This document shows, one piece after another, positions 16,370 through 23,502 of a stretch of 41,944 nucleotides of DNA (position 1 is its first letter; the number at the start of each line of letters is the position of its first letter). Origin of the DNA: Halobacteriales archaeon QS_5_70_17 (GTDB lineage: Archaea; Halobacteriota; Halobacteria; Halobacteriales; Haloarculaceae); the NCBI GenBank assembly GCA_003021975.1, contig PXRR01000055.1, forward strand, positions 1 to 41,944, read 5' to 3'. Both the position numbers and the translations under genes were made by a program. The notes beneath the pieces are model-generated. The model worked only from the letters and a program-made list of their open reading frames with translations. It was not told the DNA's origin and made no database searches.

Positions 16370-17170
16370 CTACGCCGACTGGCGGTCCGCGAGCGCGGGG
16401 AACTCTTCCCGGACTGCCGCGACTTGGTCGGGGTCGACGTCCGCGACCACCAGCGCCGGGTCCTCGTCGCTGCCGGCGAGGGTCGTCCCCCAGGGGTCGT
16501 ACGCCGCCGACCGGCCCACGAGCGTTGCGTCTTCGAAGGCTCCCGAGCCGTTGGCCGCTGCGACGTACAGCAGGTTCTCGACGGCGCGCGTACGCGGGAG
16601 GAGCTGCCAGTGCTCGACGCGGGGGTACGGCCAGGCGCTCGGCACGCAGACCAGCGTCGCGCCCGCCTCGACCAGTTCCCGGTAGAGCTCGGGGAACCGG
16701 AGGTCGTAGCAGGTCGTCGCGCCGACGGTGAATCCCTCGAACTCGACGGTCGGGAGCGACTCGCCGGCGACGAGCAGGTCCGCCTCGCGGGAGCCGTAGC
16801 CGAAGAGGTGGCGCTTCCGGTAGACCGCCCGGCGCTCGCCCGCGCGGTCGAGGACGACGGTCGTGTTCGCGAGGCCCTCCTCCGCGGGTCCGCCGGCGGT
16901 CGTCGCGAGGTCCTCGACGACGCTCCCGGCCACGACGCCCATCTCCCGCTCGCGCGCGACCTCAGCGATCCGGGAGAGCGTGGGTCCGTCGAGCGGCTCC
17001 GCCCGGCGGGCGTAGCTGTCGAACGCGAAGTAGCCGACATTGAACACCTCCGGGAGGACCGCGAGGTCCGCGCCGCGGTCGGCGGCCCGGCCGAGCGCGT
17101 CGACCGCGCGGCCGACGTTGCCGTCGACGTCGCCGCCCTCGATTCCGATCTGTGCGAGCGCCAGCCGCAT
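16370..17170 (-). CDS. Carbon-nitrogen hydrolase (nitrilase superfamily amidase)
   Basis: A 266-residue cytoplasmic amidase. The catalytic triad is visible: E41 in AVLPEVF, K119 in VYRKRHLFGYG and C154 in TTCYDLRFPE. The region around FNVGYFAFDSY resembles omega-amidase and N-carbamoyl-type branches, but the substrate cannot be assigned. The ATG at 17170 gives the usual nitrilase beginning MRLALAQI; upstream codons in frame are unrelated. The stop of the SRPBCC gene lies one base before this ATG, so the two are a tight operon. Confidence 0.93.
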   Translation of the reverse strand: MRLALAQIGIEGGDVDGNVGRAVDALGRAADRGADLAVLPEVFNVGYFAFDSYARRAEPLDGPTLSRIAEVAREREMGVVAGSVVEDLATTAGGPAEEGLANTTVVLDRAGERRAVYRKRHLFGYGSREADLLVAGESLPTVEFEGFTVGATTCYDLRFPELYRELVEAGATLVCVPSAWPYPRVEHWQLLPRTRAVENLLYVAAANGSGAFEDATLVGRSAAYDPWGTTLAGSDEDPALVVADVDPDQVAAVREEFPALADRQSA

Positions 17171-17171
17171 C

Positions 17172-17600
17172 TCAGGCCCTGGCCCCGAGGTCTCGCTGGA
17201 TGGCCGCCTCAAGGTTGTCGAGTTCGGCGTCGAGGTTCTTCTTGAAGAACCGCTCAACGCCGGGGAGCTTCCCGTCGACGGTGAAGCGGTTGGTCAGCCG
17301 GGTCCCCCCCTCGACCGCTTCGAGTTCGTGTTCGCCGACGACGTTCAGCACCTTCGACCGGCCGACGAAGCGGACGTACTCCGGTTCGCGCCGGTCGGTG
17401 TCCCGGGTCTCGATGGCGATGGTGCGATCGACCATCGGCACGGGGATCTGCACGTGCCAGATGGCGGTCCGGTCGCCGGTCTCCTCGTAGTCCTTCACGA
17501 CGCTGATCGGAGCGGCCCGTCTTTCGGGGTCGGAGATGAACTCCCAGACGTCCTCGCGCGGTGCGGCCAGCTCGAAGGTACGCTCCACCTCGACTGTCAT
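17172..17600 (-). CDS. SRPBCC (START/Bet v1-like) family protein
   Basis: A 142-residue protein with the helix-grip pattern of the SRPBCC superfamily. It opens with VEVERTFELAAPREDVWEFI, continues through beta strands with TRLTNRFTVDGKLPGVE, and ends in a long C-terminal helix (FFKKNLDAELDNLEAAI) that closes the hydrophobic cavity. It is of the CoxG/polyketide-cyclase-like kind, which binds hydrophobic ligands or helps assemble proteins. It is first in a two-gene operon with the amidase. The ligand is unknown. Confidence 0.88.
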   Translation of the reverse strand: MTVEVERTFELAAPREDVWEFISDPERRAAPISVVKDYEETGDRTAIWHVQIPVPMVDRTIAIETRDTDRREPEYVRFVGRSKVLNVVGEHELEAVEGGTRLTNRFTVDGKLPGVERFFKKNLDAELDNLEAAIQRDLGARA

Positions 17601-17630
17601 TACGGGCCCTTCAGGCTCCTGGATGAAAAC

Positions 17631-17855
17631 CTACCCGGGCGTCACTCGCCAGGTCGTCGAGCGGGCGCGCCCCCACTTCTCGATCTCGACGTCGTCGGCG
17701 TCGTCGGCGAGTCTGGGGAGCCGGGCGCCGACCTGCTTGGCGGACAGGCCGATGCTGTCGGCGATGCGCTTGGCCCGGAAGTACCGCTCCCCCTGCGCGA
17801 CGCTCTCGCGCAGGTGATCGAGGATCCGCTGGTCCTCGTCGCTCATCTCGCCCAT
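17631..17855 (-). CDS. Small winged-helix protein (DUF7123-like)
   Basis: A 74-residue protein (71 if the second ATG at 17846 is used). It begins with an acidic helix, then RAKRIADSIGLSAKQVGARL, which reads as a helix-turn-helix, and ends with a likely beta wing (KWGRARSTTWRV). This matches a widespread small haloarchaeal family that I recall as DUF7123. DNA binding is a reasonable inference and the target is unknown. It lies 30 bases upstream of the SRPBCC gene on the same strand and could be co-transcribed with it. Confidence 0.82.
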   Translation of the reverse strand: MGEMSDEDQRILDHLRESVAQGERYFRAKRIADSIGLSAKQVGARLPRLADDADDVEIEKWGRARSTTWRVTPG

Positions 17856-17901
17856 ATCGCCGCTAGGGGGGACGCGGGATTAACGATTACGGCTATCGTC
17901 G

Positions 17902-18093
17902 TTACTCGTAGAGGTGGATCGCGGCGATCAGGATCGCGGCGGCGGTCATCGCCCCGGCGAACCCCCACCCCGAGAGCACCTGGTCGTGCCCGACCGCGGC
18001 GGCGTACATGACAACCGCGCCGCCGACCCCGAGCAGGCCGAACAGCATCGCCACGCCGATCCCCATGTCCGAACCCGTGGTCGCCTCTGCCAT
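17902..18093 (-). CDS. Small two-span membrane protein
   Basis: A 63-residue protein with two hydrophobic segments (about residues 12-33 and 38-58) and the end AAIHLYE. I chose the ATG at 18093 (MAEATTGSDMGIG) because it gives a short polar lead into the first span; a start at 18120 adds nine residues. It resembles a conserved small haloarchaeal membrane family (DUF7525, from memory). The function is unknown. It is on the same strand as the winged-helix gene with a 46-base gap. Confidence 0.7.
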   Translation of the reverse strand: MAEATTGSDMGIGVAMLFGLLGVGGAVVMYAAAVGHDQVLSGWGFAGAMTAAAILIAAIHLYE

Positions 18094-18780
18094 ACTCCCC
18101 CACGGGACCGCGCCCGTCAAAACTCCGCCGATCCGATCCCGGGGATAAACTCCATGCGGCGATAGGAAATCCCGGTCGGCGCGACCGACGGCAGAGGGCC
18201 CGGTACGCCGATCCCCGATCTACGGTCAGGTCGCGAGACGCCCCCCTTCGCGGCGGCCGTCGCGACCCTCTCGCCGGTCGCCGCCGCAATGGTCCCGGGC
18301 GTGGTCGCCGGTCCCCCGCTCCGATCCCCGGCGGCCCCCGAGCGGACGGCCGACCCGGCCGCGGAGGGCGCCGAGCGGGAGACGGCCCCGGCTTCGGCGC
18401 CCTCGGGGCACTCGCGGCGCTGCTCGGCGGCGTGACCGAGTCGGTTGAGCGGTCTGCGGTCGACCAGAGGGGGAGGGACCGACCCCTGGCCGCCCGCTGT
18501 TACCGACGAGGCTCCGACCACCGACTGACGAGAGGGTTCACGGGAGCGACGCGAGAGCCGTCCGCTTTCCTGACGGCAACGACGTCCAGTGATACGCGCG
18601 CTACGGTGTCTTGACGGTACTCCTGCTGATCGCGGCGGTGGATCCCTGCGGAGCGTCTCGGCGGCGGTCGGCCTCCGGCGAGCGACCGCTACCGCCCGCT
18701 CGGTCGAGCGGCGTTCGACGTCGCCGTGCTCTCGACGGCGGCCGTGTACCTCTCGGTGGCCTCTCCGACGACGGTAGCGC
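18094..18780. other. Region without an intact gene, possible gene remnants
   Basis: 687 bases hold no frame I can defend. Several short, hydrophobic, protein-like pieces occur on the plus strand in different frames: FAAAVATLSPVAAAMVPGVV near 18250, GALGALAALLGGV near 18400, VLLLIAAVDP near 18615 and AFDVAVLSTAAVYLSVA near 18715. They look like parts of small membrane proteins broken by indels, but I cannot name a family. Confidence 0.35.
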
Positions 18781-18906
18781 CTATTTCCCGAGAAGTCGGA
18801 GGACGACGCCGGCGACGACGACGAGCGCGGCCGGAATGATCGTCCCGGGGATCGGGATTGGGAGCGCGACGAGGCCGAGCACGATCAGAACGGTGGAGAA
18901 TCTCAT
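18781..18906 (-). CDS. 41-residue single-span membrane microprotein
   Basis: The ATG at 18906 opens 41 codons, from MRFSTVLIVLGLVALPIPIP to a TAG at 18783-18781, ending VLRLLGK. Nearly the whole peptide is hydrophobic, with a PIPIPG turn in the middle, and it ends in basic residues. Very similar 40-45 residue peptides (MRFST... with a PIPG turn) recur in haloarchaeal genomes as I remember them, sometimes labelled transporter without evidence. The real role is unknown. Confidence 0.7.
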   Translation of the reverse strand: MRFSTVLIVLGLVALPIPIPGTIIPAALVVVAGVVLRLLGK

Positions 18907-18971
18907 GACCAGGGATCGGTGCGCTCATACCCTCGTTCTTGTGCTTGTACGTGCCCGCGGCGGGTGCACCA

Positions 18972-18980
18972 CGTTTTTAT
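18972..18980 (+). promoter_or_regulatory. TATA-like box before the Gly/Met-rich gene
   Basis: CGTTTTTAT lies about 24-32 bases before the ATG at 19004 in otherwise G+C-rich DNA, which is the usual haloarchaeal TATA spacing. Confidence 0.45.
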
Positions 18981-19003
18981 GACGGGCGTGACAACTCCGC
19001 CGT

Positions 19004-19441
19004 ATGGCTGACGACGAGGAAACACCCGAAGAGACGACCGAGAGCGACGCCGAGGAGGGGGAGACTGAGGAGAAGTCCTTCCGCGAGCGCGTCGAGGAGA
19101 TCCGCCAGCAGCGCGCCGAGGAGGGCGAGGGAGAGGGCGAGTCCCCCGAGGACCGCCTCGAGGAGGCCTTCGGCGGCGAGGGCGGCGGTCCCGGCGGCAT
19201 GGGCGGCGGCAACCCCTTCGCCCAGATGATGGGCGGCATGATGGGCGGCGGCGGTCCCGGCGGCATGGGCGGCGGCCCCGGCGGTATGGGCGGCGGTCCC
19301 GGTGGTCCCGGCGGCCGCGGCCGAGAGGAGTCCGGTGGCGACAACGACGAACTCATCCGCGAGGTCCGAAAGACCCGCGACGAGATCCACGACCTGCGCC
19401 GCGAGGTCGAGCGCATCGCCGACGCGCTCGAGGAGCGATAG
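19004..19441 (+). CDS. Acidic protein with a Gly-Met-rich repeat core
   Basis: A 145-residue protein in three parts. Residues 1-55 are very acidic and probably helical. Residues about 57-105 are low-complexity GGM/GPGG repeats, with eight Met among mostly Gly. The C-terminus (about 112-145) is a heptad-like coiled coil (ELIREVRKTRDEIHDLRR). The coiled coil suggests oligomerisation. The GGM tract recalls the flexible tails of group I and II chaperonins, or a metal-binding Met cluster; both are analogies only. No known domain was recognised. Repetitive codons make this locus prone to length change. Confidence 0.8.
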   Translation: MADDEETPEETTESDAEEGETEEKSFRERVEEIRQQRAEEGEGEGESPEDRLEEAFGGEGGGPGGMGGGNPFAQMMGGMMGGGGPGGMGGGPGGMGGGPGGPGGRGREESGGDNDELIREVRKTRDEIHDLRREVERIADALEER

Positions 19442-19489
19442 GCGAGCGACCGCTCCCGACGCCACGTCTCGATTGTTCTCCCGACGACC

Positions 19490-20245
19490 TCAGAAGCCCG
19501 TGAGGCTCGCCTGTACCTCGCGGTCGTCGGCGCCCGGCCGGAGGTCGTATCCCACTAGGTCTCGCATGTCGACGGCGTAGGTCGTGCCGGCGCGGTCGAG
19601 GACGAGCGCCCGGCTTTTCGTCCCGCGGACCGCGCCTGTGAGCATCGTCTCCGGGACGGGCCGGCGATCGAGGTCCAGTCCGTAGTCGAACGCGAACGTC
19701 TCGATGACGCGGAAGTCGGCGAGTAGATCGCTCCAGGCCACCTCGTCGACCTCCCGGTCCAGCCCCTCGATCTTGGTGGCGACGCGGACGCTGTCGCCCA
19801 CCGTCGCCGCGATGTCGCTCTCGACCTCGCGGGCGGTCCGCCCGTTCGAGACCGTGTGGACGTGGGCGGCCCGGTCGGCGCCCTGCTCGCGGAGGCGGGT
19901 CTCGAGGCGCCACGACCGCGTCACGCCGACCTTGAACGCGTCGGGCGCGAACGCCGCGAGGTAGACGGCGTGTTCCTCCCGTGAGTCGGCGTTGTTCGCT
20001 GCCGCCCACGGAACCGTGTGGGCCTCGCAGTAGGGCGCCCGTGGCGCCGCGCAGGGCTGGTGGCGCCCGTCCGTGACGACGCCCGCGCAGTGGCGCTCGC
20101 TGAGCGTGTACGCGAGGTCCGTACCCGGCGCCAGCGCCAGTCGCTCGACTTCGGCTCTCTCCCCGTCGCTTACGTCGCCTCCGGCGACCAGGAGGGCAGC
20201 CGTTTCGTCGGGCGCCGTCCGGCGCCGATAGCCGACGATCTGCAC
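19490..20245 (-). CDS. DUF2797 family protein
   Basis: A 251-residue protein with the DUF2797 pattern. Cys residues spaced as in ERHCAGVVTDGRHQPC and PYCEAH suggest a zinc site at about residues 52-75. Then come HAVYLAAFAPDAFKVGVTR and LREQGADRAAHV, a GIY-YIG-like arrangement (YLAAF...KVGVT...R...QGA). A nuclease-like fold is therefore possible, but the biochemical role is not known. The start is GTG at 20245. It is divergent from the 59-residue Cys protein gene. Confidence 0.88.
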   Translation of the reverse strand: MQIVGYRRRTAPDETAALLVAGGDVSDGERAEVERLALAPGTDLAYTLSERHCAGVVTDGRHQPCAAPRAPYCEAHTVPWAAANNADSREEHAVYLAAFAPDAFKVGVTRSWRLETRLREQGADRAAHVHTVSNGRTAREVESDIAATVGDSVRVATKIEGLDREVDEVAWSDLLADFRVIETFAFDYGLDLDRRPVPETMLTGAVRGTKSRALVLDRAGTTYAVDMRDLVGYDLRPGADDREVQASLTGF

Positions 20246-20340
20246 GGTCGCCGTACGCGCCCGTTCGGTGAAATCCCCTTCGACCTCCGGGGACAGCGAG
20301 CGCGCGAACGCTTTTGCCTCCGCTGCCCGTCGATGGAGCC

Positions 20341-20520
20341 ATGACCTGCCCCTACCTCGCGTACCGCAGCGAGGGCGACGGCCGGGAGTTCGACGTCGAG
20401 CGCGCCTACTGTACGGCCGCCGAGCGGTTCGTCCAGCCGATGCGCGCTGACATCTGTAACGACCGCTACGACCTCGACCACGAGGTCGACTGCGAGATCT
20501 ACCGCGCCGCCGAACAGTGA
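20341..20520 (+). CDS. 59-residue four-cysteine protein
   Basis: A small soluble protein beginning MTCPYLAYR with cysteines at positions 3, 24, 39 and 51, a set that could bind one zinc ion or an iron-sulfur cluster. The rest is acidic. The block CTAAERFVQPMRADICNDRYD reads as a conserved core, and I believe similar short proteins occur across haloarchaea. A TATA-like CTTTTGCC lies 25-30 bases before the ATG. Its TGA overlaps the GTG of the next gene (GTGA), so it is translationally coupled to the BKACE enzyme. Confidence 0.82.
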   Translation: MTCPYLAYRSEGDGREFDVERAYCTAAERFVQPMRADICNDRYDLDHEVDCEIYRAAEQ

Positions 20521-21410
20521 GCTACGAGGACTTCCTCGAGGGCCGGCCGGCGATCGTCACCGCGGCGCTGACCGGCGGCGTCCACGGCAAGGAGGCCAAC
20601 CCCGCGATCCCGGAGACGCCCGAGGAGATCGGCGCGGCGGCGGCGGCCTGCCGCGAGGCCGGCGTCAGCGTCGTCCACCTCCACGCCCGCCGGGAGAACG
20701 GAGAGCGGGCCTTCGAGACCGAGCGGTTCCAAGAGATCACCGACGCGGTCCGGGAGCGCGCTCCCGACCTGATCGTCCAGCACTCCACCGGCGGCACCGG
20801 CGCGCCCCTGGAGGTGCGCCGGCAACCCCTGCTGACTGACCCCGCGCCGGACATGGCGAGTCTCGACATGGGACCGCTGAACCGGTACGACCACCTCACC
20901 AGCGAGAACACGCGGGCGACCGTCGACGCGCTGTACGACCTGATGGACGAGCGGGGGATCAAGCCCGAGCTGGAGCTGTTTAACAGCGGGCACGTCACCG
21001 AGACCTACGAGCTACTGGAGCGGCGCGACCTCGCCGACCCGGTCTACGCGACGCTGATCTTCGGCGGCGGGACGCTGACGCGGCCTCGGCCGCGGAACTT
21101 CCTGACGAGCATCGAGGACCTGCCCGAGGGCGCGCAGTTCAACACCCTGGGGTTCGCTCGCCACCAGCTCCCCTTCGCCACGATGGGGCTGCTGTTCGGG
21201 GGACACGTCAGAGTGGGACTGGAGGACAACGTCTACTACGAGCGCGGGGAACTCGCAGAGAGCAACGCGCAGCTCGTCGAGCGGGTTGTCGCCGTCGCGG
21301 AGACGTTAGGACGACCCGTAGCGACCCCCAAGCAGGCCCGCGCCCGGACCCGGCCGGGCGCGTCGGCTGCGCTCCCGGCCGGGTCCGGTCACGTCCGTGT
21401 CACCGGCTGA
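20517..21410 (+). CDS. BKACE family beta-keto acid cleavage enzyme (DUF849)
   Basis: A 297-residue TIM-barrel enzyme of the BKACE family. These enzymes condense a beta-keto acid with acetyl-CoA and cleave it, using a bound zinc ion. Zinc ligands H54 and H56 are in VVHLHARRENG; further family marks are HSTGGTG, ASLDMG and VGLEDNVYY. The substrate is unknown, with 3-keto-5-aminohexanoate and related acids known for the family. The last 25 residues or so (after ATPKQAR) are Arg/Ala/Gly-rich and unlike the usual short ending, so the true end may have been lost by a late frameshift. The GTG start overlaps the previous stop. Confidence 0.92.
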   Translation: MSYEDFLEGRPAIVTAALTGGVHGKEANPAIPETPEEIGAAAAACREAGVSVVHLHARRENGERAFETERFQEITDAVRERAPDLIVQHSTGGTGAPLEVRRQPLLTDPAPDMASLDMGPLNRYDHLTSENTRATVDALYDLMDERGIKPELELFNSGHVTETYELLERRDLADPVYATLIFGGGTLTRPRPRNFLTSIEDLPEGAQFNTLGFARHQLPFATMGLLFGGHVRVGLEDNVYYERGELAESNAQLVERVVAVAETLGRPVATPKQARARTRPGASAALPAGSGHVRVTG

Positions 21411-21457
21411 CACGGGCGCGGGTGAATGATATATCGGGGAAGCGAGTAGGTCGGCGC

Positions 21458-22084
21458 ATGGCCGACGAGCCAACCGACGACCCGCCCGTGACCGCCGATC
21501 GACCGGACAGCACGATCCAAGTGACCGGGACTGACCACGTGACGCTCATCGGGAGCAACGTCGAGGACACGGTCGAGTACTACCGCGACATCCTCGGGTT
21601 GCCGCTGGTGATGCGCCAGCCGAATCTCGACGACGACGACGTCGAGCACCTCTTCTTCGCCTCCGGCGACGGTCGGTTGATCACGTTCTTCTGCGACGGC
21701 CGGGAGAGCCACGAGGGCGCCCAGCGGCCCGGCACCGGCGCGGTCCACCACATCGCCTTCCGCCTCGACCCGGAGCAGTTCGTCGAGACGCGCGAGAACC
21801 TCCGGGAGGTGGGCCGCCGGTTCTCGGAGTTCGACCGCGGCGCGTTCCACTCGCTGTACGCCCGCGATCACAACGGCCTGACGATCGAACTCGCGGCCGA
21901 CAAGTTCGACGTCCCCGACGACCGGCGCGGCGAGGTGCTCGCGCGCGCTCAGGCCCACCGCGTCGAGGCCGGCGCGGAGTACGTCCGCGGCGAGGACCTC
22001 CGGGCGGCCCTCGAAGAGTTGGGCCTGGACGTCGTCGAACACGACCTGCCCGCGGCGCCGACGGGGACGAGCGTCGAGGACTGA
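21458..22084 (+). CDS. VOC (glyoxalase/dioxygenase) superfamily protein
   Basis: A 208-residue protein with one vicinal-oxygen-chelate domain at about residues 22-150. The first metal ligand is H in VTGTDHVTLIG, the second His in GAVHHIAFRL, and the Glu ligand is in NGLTIELAADKFDVP. The C-terminal helical extension of about 60 residues is unusual for glyoxalase I. It starts at ATG 21458, with a GATATATC box 22-30 bases upstream. Its place beside the HxlR regulator and a two-domain ring-cleaving dioxygenase suggests a shared detoxification role (inference). Confidence 0.88.
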   Translation: MADEPTDDPPVTADRPDSTIQVTGTDHVTLIGSNVEDTVEYYRDILGLPLVMRQPNLDDDDVEHLFFASGDGRLITFFCDGRESHEGAQRPGTGAVHHIAFRLDPEQFVETRENLREVGRRFSEFDRGAFHSLYARDHNGLTIELAADKFDVPDDRRGEVLARAQAHRVEAGAEYVRGEDLRAALEELGLDVVEHDLPAAPTGTSVED

Positions 22085-22102
22085 TCGGGGACAGCGAGCG
22101 GG

Positions 22103-22465
22103 TTACTCGGCGGGCGGGGCCGTGGGGTCGGACACCGACTCCGATTCGCCGAGCCACTCGTCGGCCCAGGCCTCGATCTCGTCGAAGACGGGCCGGAGCG
22201 ACTCGCCTTTCGCCGTCAGCGAGTAGTAGGTCGCCACGGGGGCGGCTTCCTCCATGCGGCGCTCGACGAACCCCGTCTCCCGAAGGTCGTCGAGCACCCG
22301 CGAGAGCGTCCGAGAACTCGCGTCCGTCGAGCGCTTGATCTCGTTGAACCGCTTCTCGCCGTCCTGCAGGTCGTGGAGCACGATCAGCCGCCACTGCGAG
22401 CCGATCTGCTCGATGGAGTCGATGACCGTGCAGGCCTCCTCGCTGTACCGATCGTCCGATTGCAT
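22103..22465 (-). CDS. HxlR-type winged-helix regulator with an N-terminal cysteine
   Basis: A 120-residue HxlR (DUF24) transcription factor: SIEQIGSQWRLIVLHDLQDG, then the recognition helix region IKRSTDASSRTLSRVLDDL, then the wing TYYSLTAKGESLRPV. C12 sits just before the first helix, as does the redox-sensing Cys of bacterial HxlR regulators such as YodB. I chose the ATG at 22465 because upstream codons in frame are inside the intergenic promoter. It is transcribed divergently from the ring-cleaving dioxygenase and should control that promoter. Sensing quinones or electrophiles is inference from the family and neighbours. Confidence 0.9.
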   Translation of the reverse strand: MQSDDRYSEEACTVIDSIEQIGSQWRLIVLHDLQDGEKRFNEIKRSTDASSRTLSRVLDDLRETGFVERRMEEAAPVATYYSLTAKGESLRPVFDEIEAWADEWLGESESVSDPTAPPAE

Positions 22466-22533
22466 CGATGTCACCGGGTTACTCCTATGTCCGGGAAGGG
22501 ATATATGAGTTCGCATCGTAACCAGGTATACTG
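22466..22533. promoter_or_regulatory. Divergent promoter with an inverted repeat
   Basis: A 68-base region between the HxlR regulator and the dioxygenase. GATATATGAG (about 22499-22508) is placed 26-35 bases before the dioxygenase ATG and can serve as its TATA box. GGTTAC (22477-22482) and GTAACC (22518-22523) form an inverted repeat flanking the TATA region, a plausible pair of operator half-sites for the HxlR dimer. The operator role is inference. Confidence 0.5.
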
Positions 22534-23502
22534 ATGACACCAGATTCCCGACCGGAGCCGGCGGTCCCCGGGATCCACCACGTGACGGCCATCGCGGGCG
22601 ATCCCCGGAAGAACCGGGCGTTCTACACGGGGACGCTCGGCCTCCGGTTCGTCAAGCGGACCGTCAACTTCGACGACCCCGGGACGTACCACCTCTACTA
22701 CGGCGACGAGGTCGGGACGCCCGGCACGGCGCTGACGTTCTTCCCCTTCGAGGGGGCCCGACAGGGCCGGGTCGGCGCGGGCCAGACCGGCGCGACGGCG
22801 TTCGTCATCCCCGAGGGAGCGATCGACTACTGGATCGACCGCTTCGACGAGCGGGGCGTCGACCGCGAGGACCCGATCGAGCGGTTCGGCGAGCGCGTCC
22901 TCCCGTTTCGCGACCCTGACAGCCAGCCCCTCGAACTGATCGAGGGGGCGACCGACGAGGCAGTCCGTCCCTGGACCGAGGAGGTGCCCGAGGCGTCCGC
23001 GATCCGCGGATTCCACGGCGTGACCCTGCTTTCGGGGGACGTCGAGGCGACGGCTCGCGTCCTCGAGACGATGGGCTACGAACAGCGCGGCGAGGAGGGC
23101 GACCGGACCCGCTACCGGGCGCCCGGCGACCGAGCGGCGGTCGTCGACCTCGCCGGCGCCGACCGCGGCGTCCAGGGGGCCGGGACCGTCCACCACGTCG
23201 CCTTCCGGACCGCCGACGGGGAGAGCCAGCAGGCCTGGCGCGAGCGGCTGACCGACGCCGGCATGCGGGTCACCGAGGTCAAGGACCGCCGGTACTTCCG
23301 GTCGGTTTACTTCCGGGAGCCCGGGGGCGTCCTCTTCGAGATCGCCACCGAGGGGCCGGGGTTCACCCGCGACGAAGGGCTCGACGACCTCGGCGAGGAA
23401 CTGAAGCTCCCGCCCTGGCTGGAGAACGACCGCGAGGCCATCGCCGCCGACCTGCCCGCGATCGGCGACGCGGACCCGGAAGCGGAGGTGACCGGCCGAT
23501 GA
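22534..23502 (+). CDS. Ring-cleaving dioxygenase, two VOC domains (MhqO/LinE-like)
   Basis: A 322-residue protein with two VOC domains at about residues 12-145 and 158-280. Metal-ligand candidates are the His in PGIHHVTAIAG, the His in GTVHHVAFRT and the Glu in GVLFEIATEGPGF. This is the layout of extradiol dioxygenases that open hydroquinone or catechol rings and of the bacterial quinone-resistance protein MhqO. The marks DPRKNRAFYTGTLGLRFVKRTVN and LPPWLE are characteristic of this subfamily. The last four bases overlap the esterase gene, so both form an operon. The substrate is not shown by the sequence. Confidence 0.93.
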   Translation: MTPDSRPEPAVPGIHHVTAIAGDPRKNRAFYTGTLGLRFVKRTVNFDDPGTYHLYYGDEVGTPGTALTFFPFEGARQGRVGAGQTGATAFVIPEGAIDYWIDRFDERGVDREDPIERFGERVLPFRDPDSQPLELIEGATDEAVRPWTEEVPEASAIRGFHGVTLLSGDVEATARVLETMGYEQRGEEGDRTRYRAPGDRAAVVDLAGADRGVQGAGTVHHVAFRTADGESQQAWRERLTDAGMRVTEVKDRRYFRSVYFREPGGVLFEIATEGPGFTRDEGLDDLGEELKLPPWLENDREAIAADLPAIGDADPEAEVTGR

